DNA of 64,000 nt from Thalassobaculum litoreum DSM 18839 (lineage in GTDB: Bacteria > Pseudomonadota > Alphaproteobacteria > Thalassobaculales > Thalassobaculaceae): contig NZ_FNBW01000017.1 in the NCBI RefSeq assembly GCF_900102465.1, positions 62,001 to 126,000 on the forward strand. Reading direction: 5' to 3'. This document shows positions 54,351 through 62,352 of the stretch, one piece after another. Under the pieces are notes generated by a model, which was not told the origin of the DNA, made no database searches, and worked only from the letters and a program-made list of their open reading frames with translations. Each line of letters starts with the position of its first letter. The stretch's first letter is position 1. Made by a program: the position numbers and the translations under genes.

Positions 54351-55262
54351 TTACAGCGGTTCCGCCGTACCGTTCCTGAGCGCCGCGAGGCGTTCGCCGT
54401 GGAACGGCACGTAGCCCGCCGCCTCCACCTTGCGCGATCCCTGCATCGCCGCGCCATAGGCCGGTAGGGCGTGGAAGGGAATGCCCGGATTGGCGTGGTG
54501 CTCGGCGTGGTACGGCATGTTCCAGGCGAGCCAGCGGATCGGCGCAATGCTCACCACCGAGCGGGTGTTCGCCCACATGTCCTTCACCGCGGGGCACCCC
54601 CAATGCTCCGACAACAGATAGGCGCGCAGGAACGGCTGCCCCAGCAGCGCCGGGCCGACCCACAGCACCAGCACCGGCCGCGGATCGGTCAGCGCCGAAA
54701 TGACGGCGATGGCGGCGTACAGCGCCAGATAGACCCGCGCCTCGACAATCGAGCGAGCGCGCGACCGGCTGTCGAGGAACGCCCCCGGCGTATGCCCGAA
54801 GGCGCGGCCGACCAGTCCCTTGACCATCCGGTACCAGTATTCCAGCCCTGTCAGCATATAGAGATACCCGAGGAAGGTGGTCGGCTTCGGGCTCGCCAGT
54901 TCGGGATCGCGCTCCGGATCCTGGGTGAAGCGGTGATGCGCCATGTGGAAGGCGGTGAACCAGCGCGGCGGCAGCAGCAGCAGGAAGCCGCAGACCTCCG
55001 CCACCGCCTTGTTGATCCAGACGGTCTTGAACGCGGTGCGGTGAACGCATTCATGCAGCGGCGGGAACAGGAAGGACAGCAGCACGCCGTGCGCGAGCAT
55101 CGCCGCCACCAGCGGGCCGCCCTGGAGGGTCAGACACAACGCACCGGTTGCGACCAGCATCGCCCCCTGCAAGGCCAGGTGCCAAAGGCCGGGAGCATCC
55201 CTTCTGGCTGTAAGGGTACGGACGGGTGGGACATCCCTTTGATCTTTCGGGGTTTCCGGCAT
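54351..55262 (-). CDS. fatty acid desaturase-type membrane di-iron enzyme (second copy)
   Basis: The 303-residue integral membrane enzyme has histidine boxes HECVH, HMAHHR and HAEHH, giving the eight-His di-iron site of acyl desaturases or beta-carotene ketolase/hydroxylase relatives. It is more typical of the family than the gene at 48525 and the two are not close paralogues. The start at 55262 lies 51 bases from a plus-strand small-RNA promoter pointing away. Confidence 0.9.
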   Translation of the reverse strand: MPETPKDQRDVPPVRTLTARRDAPGLWHLALQGAMLVATGALCLTLQGGPLVAAMLAHGVLLSFLFPPLHECVHRTAFKTVWINKAVAEVCGFLLLLPPRWFTAFHMAHHRFTQDPERDPELASPKPTTFLGYLYMLTGLEYWYRMVKGLVGRAFGHTPGAFLDSRSRARSIVEARVYLALYAAIAVISALTDPRPVLVLWVGPALLGQPFLRAYLLSEHWGCPAVKDMWANTRSVVSIAPIRWLAWNMPYHAEHHANPGIPFHALPAYGAAMQGSRKVEAAGYVPFHGERLAALRNGTAEPL

Positions 55263-55312
55263 TCGACTTTGTTCCCGATCTGAATTTTTTGCGTCGCGGT
55301 ATGGAAAAGGCC

Positions 55313-55341
55313 TTGCAAAGCATATCCCAGCCGATCATATT
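55313..55341 (+). promoter_or_regulatory. promoter of a candidate small RNA
   Basis: -35 TTGCAA (55313-55318), 17-base spacer, -10 CATATT (55336-55341). The predicted start near 55348 coincides with the base of a hairpin, and no open reading frame of note follows. Confidence 0.65.
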
Positions 55342-55347
55342 TTGCAG

Positions 55348-55435
55348 TGCAGCATGACTGCCCAACATGCTGTGAATACTTCTTGGGCGTTTCCTCCCTT
55401 AACTCGGGCCGCGCTTGTCGCGGCCCCTTTTTTTT
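55348..55435 (+). ncRNA. candidate trans-acting small RNA of about 88 nt
   Basis: The transcript would begin with a perfect 7-bp hairpin CAGCATG / CATGCTG (55350-55356, 55366-55372; 9-base loop). A single-stranded stretch with TTTCCTCCC (55390-55398), complementary to Shine-Dalgarno sequences, follows. It ends in a strong intrinsic terminator: GGGCCGCG (55406-55413) / CGCGGCCC (55419-55426) and eight T residues. Promoter, hairpin, anti-SD stretch and terminator together match the design of Hfq-dependent alphaproteobacterial sRNAs (for example the alpha-r families of Sinorhizobium). Identity to a named family is not claimed. Confidence 0.7.
55406..55435 (+). terminator. intrinsic terminator of the candidate small RNA
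   Basis: An 8-bp GC-rich stem with a CTTGT loop is followed by T8 (55428-55435). There is no plus-strand protein gene upstream within 1 kb that it could serve, which is the main reason to infer a small RNA. Confidence 0.9.
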
Positions 55436-55665
55436 GCCCGCGGCATGCCGGCGGACGGGCGCCAGACGGGCCGAGCCAGATTGGCCGAGGCGGAGTTTTC
55501 CGTCCAGTGCGGCAGCGCTTGCCGGGTGCTCCCCCGGCAAATCCTACCCGCGGCACAATTCTAGCTTTATTTTTTAATATATTTCAACATGTTACGCGGT
55601 GACGACCCTTGGCCCGGCACTTGCGTTGCCTCTCCCGAACACAATCCAGCTGCGGGAGAGGCAGA

Positions 55666-56190
55666 ATGCGCGATATCGATCCGATCCATTTCGAGGCTTC
55701 CAACGATGGGGCAGTCGCCCTTGGGGTGGCCCATGCCCGGCACGTGCCGATGATGAGTGCGGTGAGCCTGTGCGGCCGCGCCGCCGGCCCGGTCCAGCTC
55801 GACACCGTCTTCGGCGTCGCCAACGAGAATGTGCCCACCGCCGAAGGGCTTCTGTTCAACCAGCTTCCGATGGCCATCCGCGGCGCCATCGACGAATGGG
55901 CGCTGCATCTCTCGGCCCGGCCCTGGCGCTTCCGCCGCGAGGCCATGACCCATTTCGCCCGGGTCTTCGCCGATCAGTTCCGCCAGCACATGGACGAGAT
56001 GACCGACGAGGAGTTCGAGAGCCTGAAGGAGGTCGGCTTCACCTGCCTGCTGGAGCGCATGGATAACGGCGCCCGCATCGGCGACCTGCACCAGGCCCGG
56101 ATCTATCTGGACAGCGTCCACGACCATCACCGCGAGGCGGCCCGCCGCTTCCTGAACAGCCAGGCGCCGCGCGCCCTGCACCAGGCCTGA
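55666..56190 (+). CDS. unrecognised 174-residue protein
   Basis: The soluble protein begins MRDIDPIHFEASNDGAVALG and has an N-terminal mixed region to residue 65, then mostly helices (residues 66-165). No signal, membrane segment or known motif is visible. GGGAGAGG precedes the ATG and a strong terminator follows, so it is very probably expressed as a single-gene unit. Upstream sequence is A/T-rich (TTTATTTTTTAATATATTTC near 55566), a likely promoter region. Confidence 0.75.
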   Translation: MRDIDPIHFEASNDGAVALGVAHARHVPMMSAVSLCGRAAGPVQLDTVFGVANENVPTAEGLLFNQLPMAIRGAIDEWALHLSARPWRFRREAMTHFARVFADQFRQHMDEMTDEEFESLKEVGFTCLLERMDNGARIGDLHQARIYLDSVHDHHREAARRFLNSQAPRALHQA

Positions 56191-56269
56191 GACCGCGACT
56201 GACCCGAACCGTTTCCTTCGCCGTCGGGAGGGCTCCGGCCCAAGACGGCACTCTCTCTCCCCTCACCTC

Positions 56270-56299
56270 GCCCGCTCCCTCACCGGAGCGGGCTTTTTT
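56270..56299 (+). terminator. intrinsic terminator of the gene at 55666
   Basis: GCCCGCTCC (56270-56278) / GGAGCGGGC (56285-56293) is a perfect 9-bp stem followed by TTTTTT. Confidence 0.9.
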
Positions 56300-56379
56300 C
56301 TTTGTTGGGGTGTGAGGCTCTGCCGAGGGGGGATGCCACAATGCCGGCATGGCAGGAGGCAGCTTTCGGCTCCTCCCGT

Positions 56380-56652
56380 CTTCCTGACGCATGTCAGGGT
56401 CAGGATTCCGACATCGAGATCCGGTGCGCCTGGATCCCGACGCACGTCAGGATTACCGAGGGGCAATGGGAACCCAACGATCGGCGCGCGTTGCCCATTG
56501 GGGGGGCCGCTGAAACAGGCCCCGACAAAACATCCCCCTGTTCCCGTCTTCCCAGCCTTGCGCCGGGATCCAGGAAAGGGGCAGCTTCAGTGATCAGGCC
56601 CCAGGGTTCCATCGCGCCGACGTCTGGATCCCGGCGCAAGGCCGGGAAGACG
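56380..56652. repeat. REP-like palindrome cluster in a gene-free gap
   Basis: A 29-bp arm at 56545-56573 is the reverse complement of 56624-56652 with one mismatch; both contain the GGATCC(A/C)GG-type core and end in CGTCTTCCC. A smaller palindrome CCTGAC-GCAT-GTCAGG lies at 56383-56398, and GACGCACGTCAGG recurs at 56439. These resemble the element at 24741. No coding potential is seen between 56300 and 56715. Confidence 0.75.
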
Positions 56653-56715
56653 AAGAGTAAGGGCGGGTCGAGGGGACGCCCGTCCTACAAAGCCCCCTCA
56701 CAACGAAACCCTCCC

Positions 56716-56745
56716 AAAAAAGAAAGAGAGCCGCCCGCAGGCGGC
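56716..56745 (-). terminator. probable terminator of the gene at 56820
   Basis: On the minus strand the stem GCCGCC / GGCGGC (56740-56745, 56730-56735) with a 4-base loop is followed by CTCTCTTTCTTTTTT. It lies 75 bases after the stop of the minus-strand gene. Confidence 0.65.
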
Positions 56746-56819
56746 CCTCGATACTCGGGGTAGGCAATGTGGCTCTTCGCGTCAGGCCCCAGGAGCGTGT
56801 GCCCCGGGGGTGCTGTCCC

Positions 56820-57587
56820 TCAGCGCCGAACCGTTCCGGAGACGGAGATGTCTCCGGCCTCGATCGCGGACTTCAGAATGTCGAGCCCGCGAGCAAGCTC
56901 TTCATAGGTCTCACGGTAGCGGGTCAGTTCGCTCACTTCCGCCTCCATGACGCCGGATTTCGACTTGTTGCCGATATCCAGCAGCTTGGCGAGATAGCGC
57001 CCCTTGATCCGGGCCGCGTGGCGGACCACGCCTTCCACCTCGCTCTGGTTCACTTCCATGACAACGTCCGAGACCGCCCTTCGGTTCTCTTCAGCGGCAA
57101 ATCTGTCCAGTTCGCGCACGTACTGGGCGGCGTTCACACGGCCGCCGGGCACGGCGTCATGCAGCCAGTTGGCCCGCTGCGCCGGCTTCTGAGCGGACTT
57201 CTGACCGCCCTGCCGGGCCGCCATGCGCTGCTGCGCGGGAGCCGCCTGCCGGGCCGTGGGAGCCGCCTGGGCCGGTGTCGCCTGGGCCGGTGTCGCCTGG
57301 GCCGGGGTCGCCTGACTTGGAGCCGGCTGAGCCGCCTTCGCCCGGGTCGGCTGAGCCGCGGCCGACCCGCGGCCGTCGCGCACCGCCGTGATCGGGTTGC
57401 GCCGGGCCGCGTCTTCCTTGGCGACCAGCCCCCGCCCGGTGGCGTTGGTGTTCGCCGGACCGGCCAGCGCGGGGCCGGAGGCCGCCCGCGGGGCCGCCTT
57501 GACCTTGGTCTCGTCCGCGAACGGATCCCAGTTGCCGATGCTGTCGGCGGTCTCGAGGCCCTTCTTCAGTGCGGCGGCAAGCGACAT
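56820..57587 (-). CDS. unrecognised protein with low-complexity Ala/Pro/Gln linker
   Basis: The 255-residue protein has a short N-terminal segment MSLAAALKKGLETADSIGNW and a disordered Ala/Pro/Gln/Thr-rich region (residues 30-135) containing tandem Q-A-T-P-A units. A helical C-terminal domain follows (AQYVRELDRFAAEENRRAVS to the end) that probably forms coiled coils. There is no signal peptide. The C-terminal domain is the likely functional part; its family was not recognised. The central repeat is encoded by a 15-bp minisatellite. Confidence 0.78.
   Translation of the reverse strand: MSLAAALKKGLETADSIGNWDPFADETKVKAAPRAASGPALAGPANTNATGRGLVAKEDAARRNPITAVRDGRGSAAAQPTRAKAAQPAPSQATPAQATPAQATPAQAAPTARQAAPAQQRMAARQGGQKSAQKPAQRANWLHDAVPGGRVNAAQYVRELDRFAAEENRRAVSDVVMEVNQSEVEGVVRHAARIKGRYLAKLLDIGNKSKSGVMEAEVSELTRYRETYEELARGLDILKSAIEAGDISVSGTVRR
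57271..57315 (-). repeat. 15-bp tandem repeat
   Basis: Two perfect units GCCGGTGTCGCCTGG (57271-57300) and a third with two changes (57301-57315) encode the Q-A-T-P-A repeats of the host gene. The period preserves the reading frame. Confidence 0.8.
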
Positions 57588-57701
57588 TCTGTTCTCCCTT
57601 GGCTCGACCGGCGGAAAACCGCCAGTCCGTGTATTGCCAAGACCAAAGCAAGAGCCGTGCCGTTTTAGCGAACCCGCCGAGTCGCGGGGCCGTCGCGTCG
57701 T

Positions 57702-58664
57702 CTAGGCTGCCGCTTTCAGCCGGTCCCGATCGTGCGGGGCGGTAAAATCGATCCGCGGCCCCTTCGGCACGATCCCCGTCGGGTTCACCGTGCGGTGGCT
57801 GCCGTAATAGTGCGACTTGATGTGGTCGAGATGCACCGTGGCCGCGACCCCGGGCCACTGGTAGAGCTCGCGGGTATAGGCCCAGAGATTGGGGAAATCG
57901 ACGACCCGGTGGCGGTTGCACTTGAAGTGGCCGTGATAGACCGGATCGAAGCGCAGCAGCGTCGGCAGCAGGCGCCAGTCGGCCTCGGTCACCCGCTCGC
58001 CCATCAGGTAGCGGCGGGTGCTCAGCCGCTCTTCCAGCCAGTCCATCGTATCGAACAGCCCGTCGAACGCCTCCTCGTAGGCCTTCTGTCTAGTGGCGAA
58101 GCCGGTGCGGTAGACCCCGTTGTTCACGGTCTCGTAGACGCGCTCGTTGACCCCGTCGATCTCCTCGGCAAGGTCCGCCGGGTAATAATCGCCCGGTTTG
58201 GCGCCGACGCCGTCGAACTCGCTGTTGAACATGCGGATGATCTCGGCCGACTCGTTATTGACGATCGTGCCTTCCTTCTTGTCCCAGAGCGCCGGAACCG
58301 TGACCTTGCCGGTGTATTTCGGATCGGCCCGGGTATAGACCTGATGCAGGTATTCCGCGCCGTGCAGGGTGTCGGGATGCTCCTCGGAGAACTGCCAGCC
58401 GTTTTCCAGCATCAGCGGATCGACCACGGTCACGCCGATCATGCTCTCCAGGCCCTTGAGCTTGCGGAAGATCAGCGTGCGGTGGGCCCAGGGGCAGGCA
58501 TAGGAAACGTACAGATGGTATCGGCCGGATTCCGGTCGGAAGCGCGCATCGGGTTCGTCGCGGATCCAGTCGCGAAAGGCGCTTTCCTTGCGCTTGAAGT
58601 TTCCGTCCTCAGTGGCGCCGCGCACGTCGCCGGACTGCCAGACGCCGTCGACAAGCTGTCCCAT
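57702..58664 (-). CDS. glutathionyl-hydroquinone reductase (xi-class GST)
   Basis: The 320-residue enzyme uses glutathione to reduce glutathionyl-hydroquinones. It has the catalytic motif C-P-W-A-H (VSYACPWAHRTLIFR), the downstream KVTVPALWDKKEGTIVNNESAEI glutathione-binding segment and the Tyr-rich C-terminal region (FDPVYHGHFKCNRHRV, SHYYGSHRTVNPTGIVP) of YqjG/ECM4 proteins. The length is typical. GAGGA precedes the ATG. It is divergent from the hydroxylase gene. Confidence 0.94.
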   Translation of the reverse strand: MGQLVDGVWQSGDVRGATEDGNFKRKESAFRDWIRDEPDARFRPESGRYHLYVSYACPWAHRTLIFRKLKGLESMIGVTVVDPLMLENGWQFSEEHPDTLHGAEYLHQVYTRADPKYTGKVTVPALWDKKEGTIVNNESAEIIRMFNSEFDGVGAKPGDYYPADLAEEIDGVNERVYETVNNGVYRTGFATRQKAYEEAFDGLFDTMDWLEERLSTRRYLMGERVTEADWRLLPTLLRFDPVYHGHFKCNRHRVVDFPNLWAYTRELYQWPGVAATVHLDHIKSHYYGSHRTVNPTGIVPKGPRIDFTAPHDRDRLKAAA

Positions 58665-58772
58665 AAAATCCTCGTTGGCTTTAGTCCTCGCCACAGAGTG
58701 GCTTGATCGAAAGGCCAAGGTGGGGTGGATTGCGCGGTAATCAACACCAAACGGGTCAATCGGGAGACGGCT

Positions 58773-59444
58773 ATGGTTGCGGTGATCGACGGTCTGCTCA
58801 CCAAGGAGCAGGTGCAGACCATCGCCAAGCGCCTGTTCAGCGCGAAGTTCGCGGACGGGTCCATGAGCGGCGGTCCGCTGGGCAAGGAGATCAAGAAGAA
58901 CACCCAGGTGGCGCCGAACAGCCCGGAGTATCGGGAACTCGCCGATTTCGTGCTGTCGATCATCAAGCAGAACGAAACGGTCGCGATCAATGCCATCCCG
59001 CGCCGGATCCTGCCGCCGATCTTCGCCTCCTACACCGAGGGGCACCGCTACGGCGACCATGTGGACGCCGCCCTGATGGGACAGTGGCCCGGGATGCGCA
59101 CCGACCTGTCGATAACGATCTTCCTGAACGAACCCGGCGCCTATGAGGGCGGCGAGCTGGTGCTGGTCACAGATTTCGGCGAGCAGGTCTACAAGGGCAA
59201 GGCGGGCGACGCGGTGCTGTACCCGACCCATTACCGCCACCGGGTGAACCCGGTCACCAAAGGTCGGCGCATGGCGATCGTCACCTGGATGGAGAGCATG
59301 GTGCGCGATCCGGCCAGGCGCGAGATCATCGGCGACCTGGCCGCCGTCATGGAGCGGCTGGTCGCCACCAAGGGCGACGAGGAGCTGATGCTGCGGGTCG
59401 AGAAGGCCCGGCTGAACCTGCTGCGCATGTGGGCCGACAGCTGA
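58773..59444 (+). CDS. PKHD-type Fe(II)/2-oxoglutarate dioxygenase (PiuC/YbiX family)
   Basis: The 223-residue dioxygenase has the iron ligands H-x-D in YGDHVDAALMG and the distal His in YPTHYRHRVNPVT. The 2-oxoglutarate Arg lies in GRRMAIVTWMES. The C-terminal helix bundle RRVEKARLNLLRMWADS-like segment is typical of PiuC, which is linked to iron uptake in many Proteobacteria; no TonB receptor is next to it here. GGGAGA lies 6 bases before ATG 58773. Confidence 0.93.
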   Translation: MVAVIDGLLTKEQVQTIAKRLFSAKFADGSMSGGPLGKEIKKNTQVAPNSPEYRELADFVLSIIKQNETVAINAIPRRILPPIFASYTEGHRYGDHVDAALMGQWPGMRTDLSITIFLNEPGAYEGGELVLVTDFGEQVYKGKAGDAVLYPTHYRHRVNPVTKGRRMAIVTWMESMVRDPARREIIGDLAAVMERLVATKGDEELMLRVEKARLNLLRMWADS

Positions 59445-59550
59445 GCCCTGCCCCCGGGTGAACCGTCCGGCCGCGATCCTTGACCCGGAGCGTGCCGTCG
59501 GGCGACCATTCACCCTTATCGCCCAACGAGAAGCCCCGACCGGAAGTGCC

Positions 59551-60426
59551 ATGGTCAAAGGCCCGACGACCGCCCTGCTGAGACGCCTGAGACCCGCACG
59601 CGCGGCCGAGCCTCCAGAGCTGCCCTATTTCTCATACGCGTCGGCGGAACACCCATTTCTCAAACGTTTGGTGATCCAGGCGGTGGAGAAGATGACCGGC
59701 CAGCCGCGGGTGAAGCGGTTATATCTCGAGCACCGCATGAACCCGGTGCCGGACGAGGATTTCTGGTCGGCCGCGGTGCGCAAGCTGGAGCTCAACCTGG
59801 TCTACGACCGGGCGAAATGGGAGGCGGTGCCGAAGGACGGGCCGCTGGTGATCGTCGCCAACCATCCGTTCGGCGTTCTTGACGGGATTGTGATCAGCTA
59901 CCTCACCTCGCGCATCCGGCCGCGCTTCAAGGTGCTGACCAACTCGGTGCTGTTCCGCGCGCCGGAGGTTCAGCCCTTCCTGCTGCCGATCGACTTCGCG
60001 GAGAGCCGCGAGGCGCTGGCGACCAATATCGAGACGCGCAAGCTCGCCCTGCAGGAACTCTCCGAGGGCGGCGCCGTCGTGGTGTTCCCGGGCGGCACCG
60101 TCTCCACCGCGCCATCCGCCTTCGGCCGGGCGGTCGATCCGGACTGGAAGCCGTTCACCTCCAAGCTGATCGTCTCGGCCAAGGCCAGCGTCGTGCCGGT
60201 GTATTTCGAGGGTCAGAACAGCAAGCTGTTCCAGTTCGCCAGCAATGTCAGCCAGACCTTCCGCGAGGCGCTGCTGTTCAAGGAGGTGGCAAACAAGATC
60301 GGCACCGACATGGGACTGACCATCGGCGACACGATCCCGTTCGAGCATCTGGCCCATCTGAAGGACCGGCGGCTGCTGATCGACCACCTGCGCTCGATCA
60401 CCTACGACCTCAGGGTTCCCCGGTAG
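59551..60426 (+). CDS. lysophospholipid acyltransferase family protein (OlsA/PlsC-like)
   Basis: The 291-residue membrane-associated acyltransferase has the catalytic H-x4-D motif in VANHPFGVLDG and the phosphate-binding segment VVVFPGGTVSTAP. Size and sequence fit enzymes that acylate lyso-lipids such as lyso-ornithine lipid (OlsA) or lysophosphatidic acid. A GTG start at 59458 would add 31 residues but lacks a ribosome site; ATG 59551 with CGGAAG is preferred. It is convergent with the NUDIX gene. Confidence 0.88.
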   Translation: MVKGPTTALLRRLRPARAAEPPELPYFSYASAEHPFLKRLVIQAVEKMTGQPRVKRLYLEHRMNPVPDEDFWSAAVRKLELNLVYDRAKWEAVPKDGPLVIVANHPFGVLDGIVISYLTSRIRPRFKVLTNSVLFRAPEVQPFLLPIDFAESREALATNIETRKLALQELSEGGAVVVFPGGTVSTAPSAFGRAVDPDWKPFTSKLIVSAKASVVPVYFEGQNSKLFQFASNVSQTFREALLFKEVANKIGTDMGLTIGDTIPFEHLAHLKDRRLLIDHLRSITYDLRVPR

Positions 60427-60439
60427 TCCGGTATACGGG

Positions 60440-61048
60440 TCAGCCCGCCGCGTCGTAGCCGAGCGCCCGGGCCACGGGAGCCGGCAGGCCCCCGCGCCGT
60501 CCCAGGATATCGACCTTCATCAGCATGGCCTGGGAGAAGGCGTCGCGGATCTCGCCGTTCAGCGCCATCTCCAGCACGTCGCCGAAGGGCAGGCGCCGGA
60601 TATCCAGCTTCTCGTTGTCGTCCGGGTCCGACGCGCCGGGGGTGACGTCCCAGGCGAGAAACCCGAAGCCGATCTCGTCCGTCACCGCGTTGGAGAAGTC
60701 GAGCTGCAGCAGTTCCCACCAGCCGGTGGCGCTCAGCCCCGTTTCCTCCTTGAGCTCGCGCCGGGCGGAGTCCAGCGGCGGCACCGCCATGCTGCCGCCG
60801 CCTTCCGGCAGCTCCCAGGAGTAGTAATCGCGGGGAAAACGGTGCTGGCCGACCAGCCAGACATGCCCCTCGGCATCGACCGGCACGACCCCGACGGCGA
60901 AGGACTTGACCTCGCAGACGCCGTAGAGGCCGGGATTGCCGCCCGGATCGGTCACGTCATGTTCGCTCACACCGATCCATGGGTTGTCATAGACCCGCCG
61001 GCTGGCGTTCACGATCCACGGTCCGCGCCGTGTCGGCGTTTCGGTCAT
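60440..61048 (-). CDS. NUDIX hydrolase with a modified Nudix box
   Basis: The 202-residue protein hydrolyses a nucleoside diphosphate derivative, probably of the ADP-ribose pyrophosphatase type. The Nudix segment reads ELPEGGGSMAVPPLDSARRE followed by LKEETGL; the R-E-L-x-E-E-x-G-L half is intact, but the first Glu of G-x5-E is Val. It is preceded by WLVGQHRFPRDYYSWE, typical of the subfamily. The start is ATG 61048. Confidence 0.88.
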   Translation of the reverse strand: MTETPTRRGPWIVNASRRVYDNPWIGVSEHDVTDPGGNPGLYGVCEVKSFAVGVVPVDAEGHVWLVGQHRFPRDYYSWELPEGGGSMAVPPLDSARRELKEETGLSATGWWELLQLDFSNAVTDEIGFGFLAWDVTPGASDPDDNEKLDIRRLPFGDVLEMALNGEIRDAFSQAMLMKVDILGRRGGLPAPVARALGYDAAG

Positions 61049-61154
61049 CGGGCGGGTTCCTTCCCGGAGAGGCGATATCCGCAGCCTCGCGGCTGCGAGG
61101 CACCGGATCAAGCCCTGCCTCTGCGGGTTGCGGGCGGCAGGAGGCGGGAGGCGG

Positions 61155-61634
61155 TCAGCTCTGCTCGACCGCCAGGGCGGCGGCGTCCAGGGCGGCGGCG
61201 ACGGTGCGGGCCTGCTCCTCGCTCAGGGGGCCGCGGCCCATGCGCAGCCGCATCGCCAGCTTCAGGTTCTCCATGGCCCGCACCACCTGAGGGTCGGGGC
61301 CGCGCCCAGCTTCGGCGGCGAAGGCGTCCATCCGGGCCATGGCGGCATCGGTGGCGGGACGATTGCCCTCTAGGAAGGCCGTCCCCTCTTCGGTGATGGC
61401 GTAGCGCTTCTTGCCGCCGTCCTCGGTCACCGTGGCATGGCCGAGTTCCTCCAGCAGGGTCAGGGTCGGGTAGATGACCCCCGGGCTCGGCGTGTAGGTG
61501 CCCGCGACCCGGTCCTCGATCTCCTTGATGATCTCGTAGCCGTGGCGCGGCTGCTCGGCGATCAGGGCGAGGACGACGTAGCGCAGCTCGCCGTGGTCGA
61601 ACAACCGGCCGGACCTGCGCCCGCCCCGATGCAC
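61155..61634 (-). CDS. PadR family transcriptional regulator
   Basis: The 159-residue winged-helix repressor has the recognition region AEQPRHGYEIIKEIEDRVAG and TPSPGVIYPTLTLLEELGHA followed by the wing GGKKRYAITEEG. The C-terminal helix mediates dimerisation. The start was set at GTG 61634 so that the family lead RGGRRSGRLFDHGELRYVV is kept. A palindrome (61635-61655) abuts the start and covers the expected ribosome site. Confidence 0.87.
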   Translation of the reverse strand: MHRGGRRSGRLFDHGELRYVVLALIAEQPRHGYEIIKEIEDRVAGTYTPSPGVIYPTLTLLEELGHATVTEDGGKKRYAITEEGTAFLEGNRPATDAAMARMDAFAAEAGRGPDPQVVRAMENLKLAMRLRMGRGPLSEEQARTVAAALDAAALAVEQS

Positions 61635-61735
61635 GCCCCGGCCTCGTGCCGGGGCAACGCAGGGGGTGCCGCGATCGCGACAGAAAATCCCCCGCCCTGT
61701 CGGTTGAAGGGTTCGCCCCGGCACAAGGCCGGGGA
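61635..61735. repeat. pair of inverted REP-like palindromes upstream of padR
   Basis: GCCCCGGC-CTCGT-GCCGGGGC (61635-61655) and GCCCCGGC-ACAAG-GCCGGGG (61715-61734) are each hairpins and also reverse complements of one another with one mismatch. They bracket the expected padR promoter region. Confidence 0.75.
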
Positions 61736-61766
61736 GTGTTTAGAGGCTGGGGAGTACGGTGTAGCC

Positions 61767-61806
61767 GGACATTTGGTTTTAGAGTCCTGGACATTAGGTT
61801 TTAGAG
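61767..61806. repeat. 18-bp direct repeat
   Basis: GGACATTTGGTTTTAGAG (61767-61784) and GGACATTAGGTTTTAGAG (61789-61806) differ at one base and are spaced by TCCT. They mark a change from chromosomal genes on the left to phage-like and orphan genes on the right, so they may relate to an element boundary. Confidence 0.6.
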
Positions 61807-61879
61807 CAAAATGATTTGCTCGAGCCATGGTGCTTAACCGTCGTTTCAATAGCCCATAACCGCCCAACCGATCTGCCCT

Positions 61880-62164
61880 CTACCACGCTGGAGACCAACC
61901 GCGCGCAAAGCCGGGGGTCGACCGCGTTGAATAGTCCGGCCGGGGATCGACGTCGGTGCCGCCGCAAGAGCTGCACCTCAGCTTGCCTACCAGCTCGGTA
62001 AATAGCAGGTCTCCACCCTTCGCCTCGATCAAGGTGGCGATCGGTATGCTGCCGTGGTGCCAGCAGCTCCGGTTGTTGCAAGAGACCAGGACGCGCTTCA
62101 CCTCGCTGTCCGTCAGCAGTTGATGGAGCGTCGGAGGCCCCTCGGGTATGGCGCGGCTGTGCAT
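61880..62164 (-). CDS. small Cys-rich protein, probable zinc ribbon
   Basis: The 94-residue protein has a CNNRSCWHHG segment and a second pair KLRCSSCGGTDVDPRPDY, spaced for one zinc site. Short proteins of this pattern are common and uncharacterised in alphaproteobacteria. The start at 62164 fits MHSRAIPEGPPTLHQLLTDS. The flanks have lower GC than the preceding chromosome. Function unknown. Confidence 0.65.
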   Translation of the reverse strand: MHSRAIPEGPPTLHQLLTDSEVKRVLVSCNNRSCWHHGSIPIATLIEAKGGDLLFTELVGKLRCSSCGGTDVDPRPDYSTRSTPGFARGWSPAW

Positions 62165-62352
62165 GGTACCGGCAGACTAGCGGGTCGATCTGACCTCGTC
62201 ACCGGTTGCCCACGATCAGCTCTTCGGTTTGCTCAAAGTTGTTGATCGACAGCAACCGTTGGCGCTTTGAAGACCCGAGGCGTGGGGGCCGTCACTATCG
62301 ACTCGCTACGTCCTTCACGCCAATCTGACCTCCAGAGGAGAGGGAGGGACGC

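Noticed and set aside
56300-56715. Short frames within the palindrome cluster as coding genes
   Set aside because: They consist of REP-like repeat sequence, change frame between copies and lack ribosome sites.
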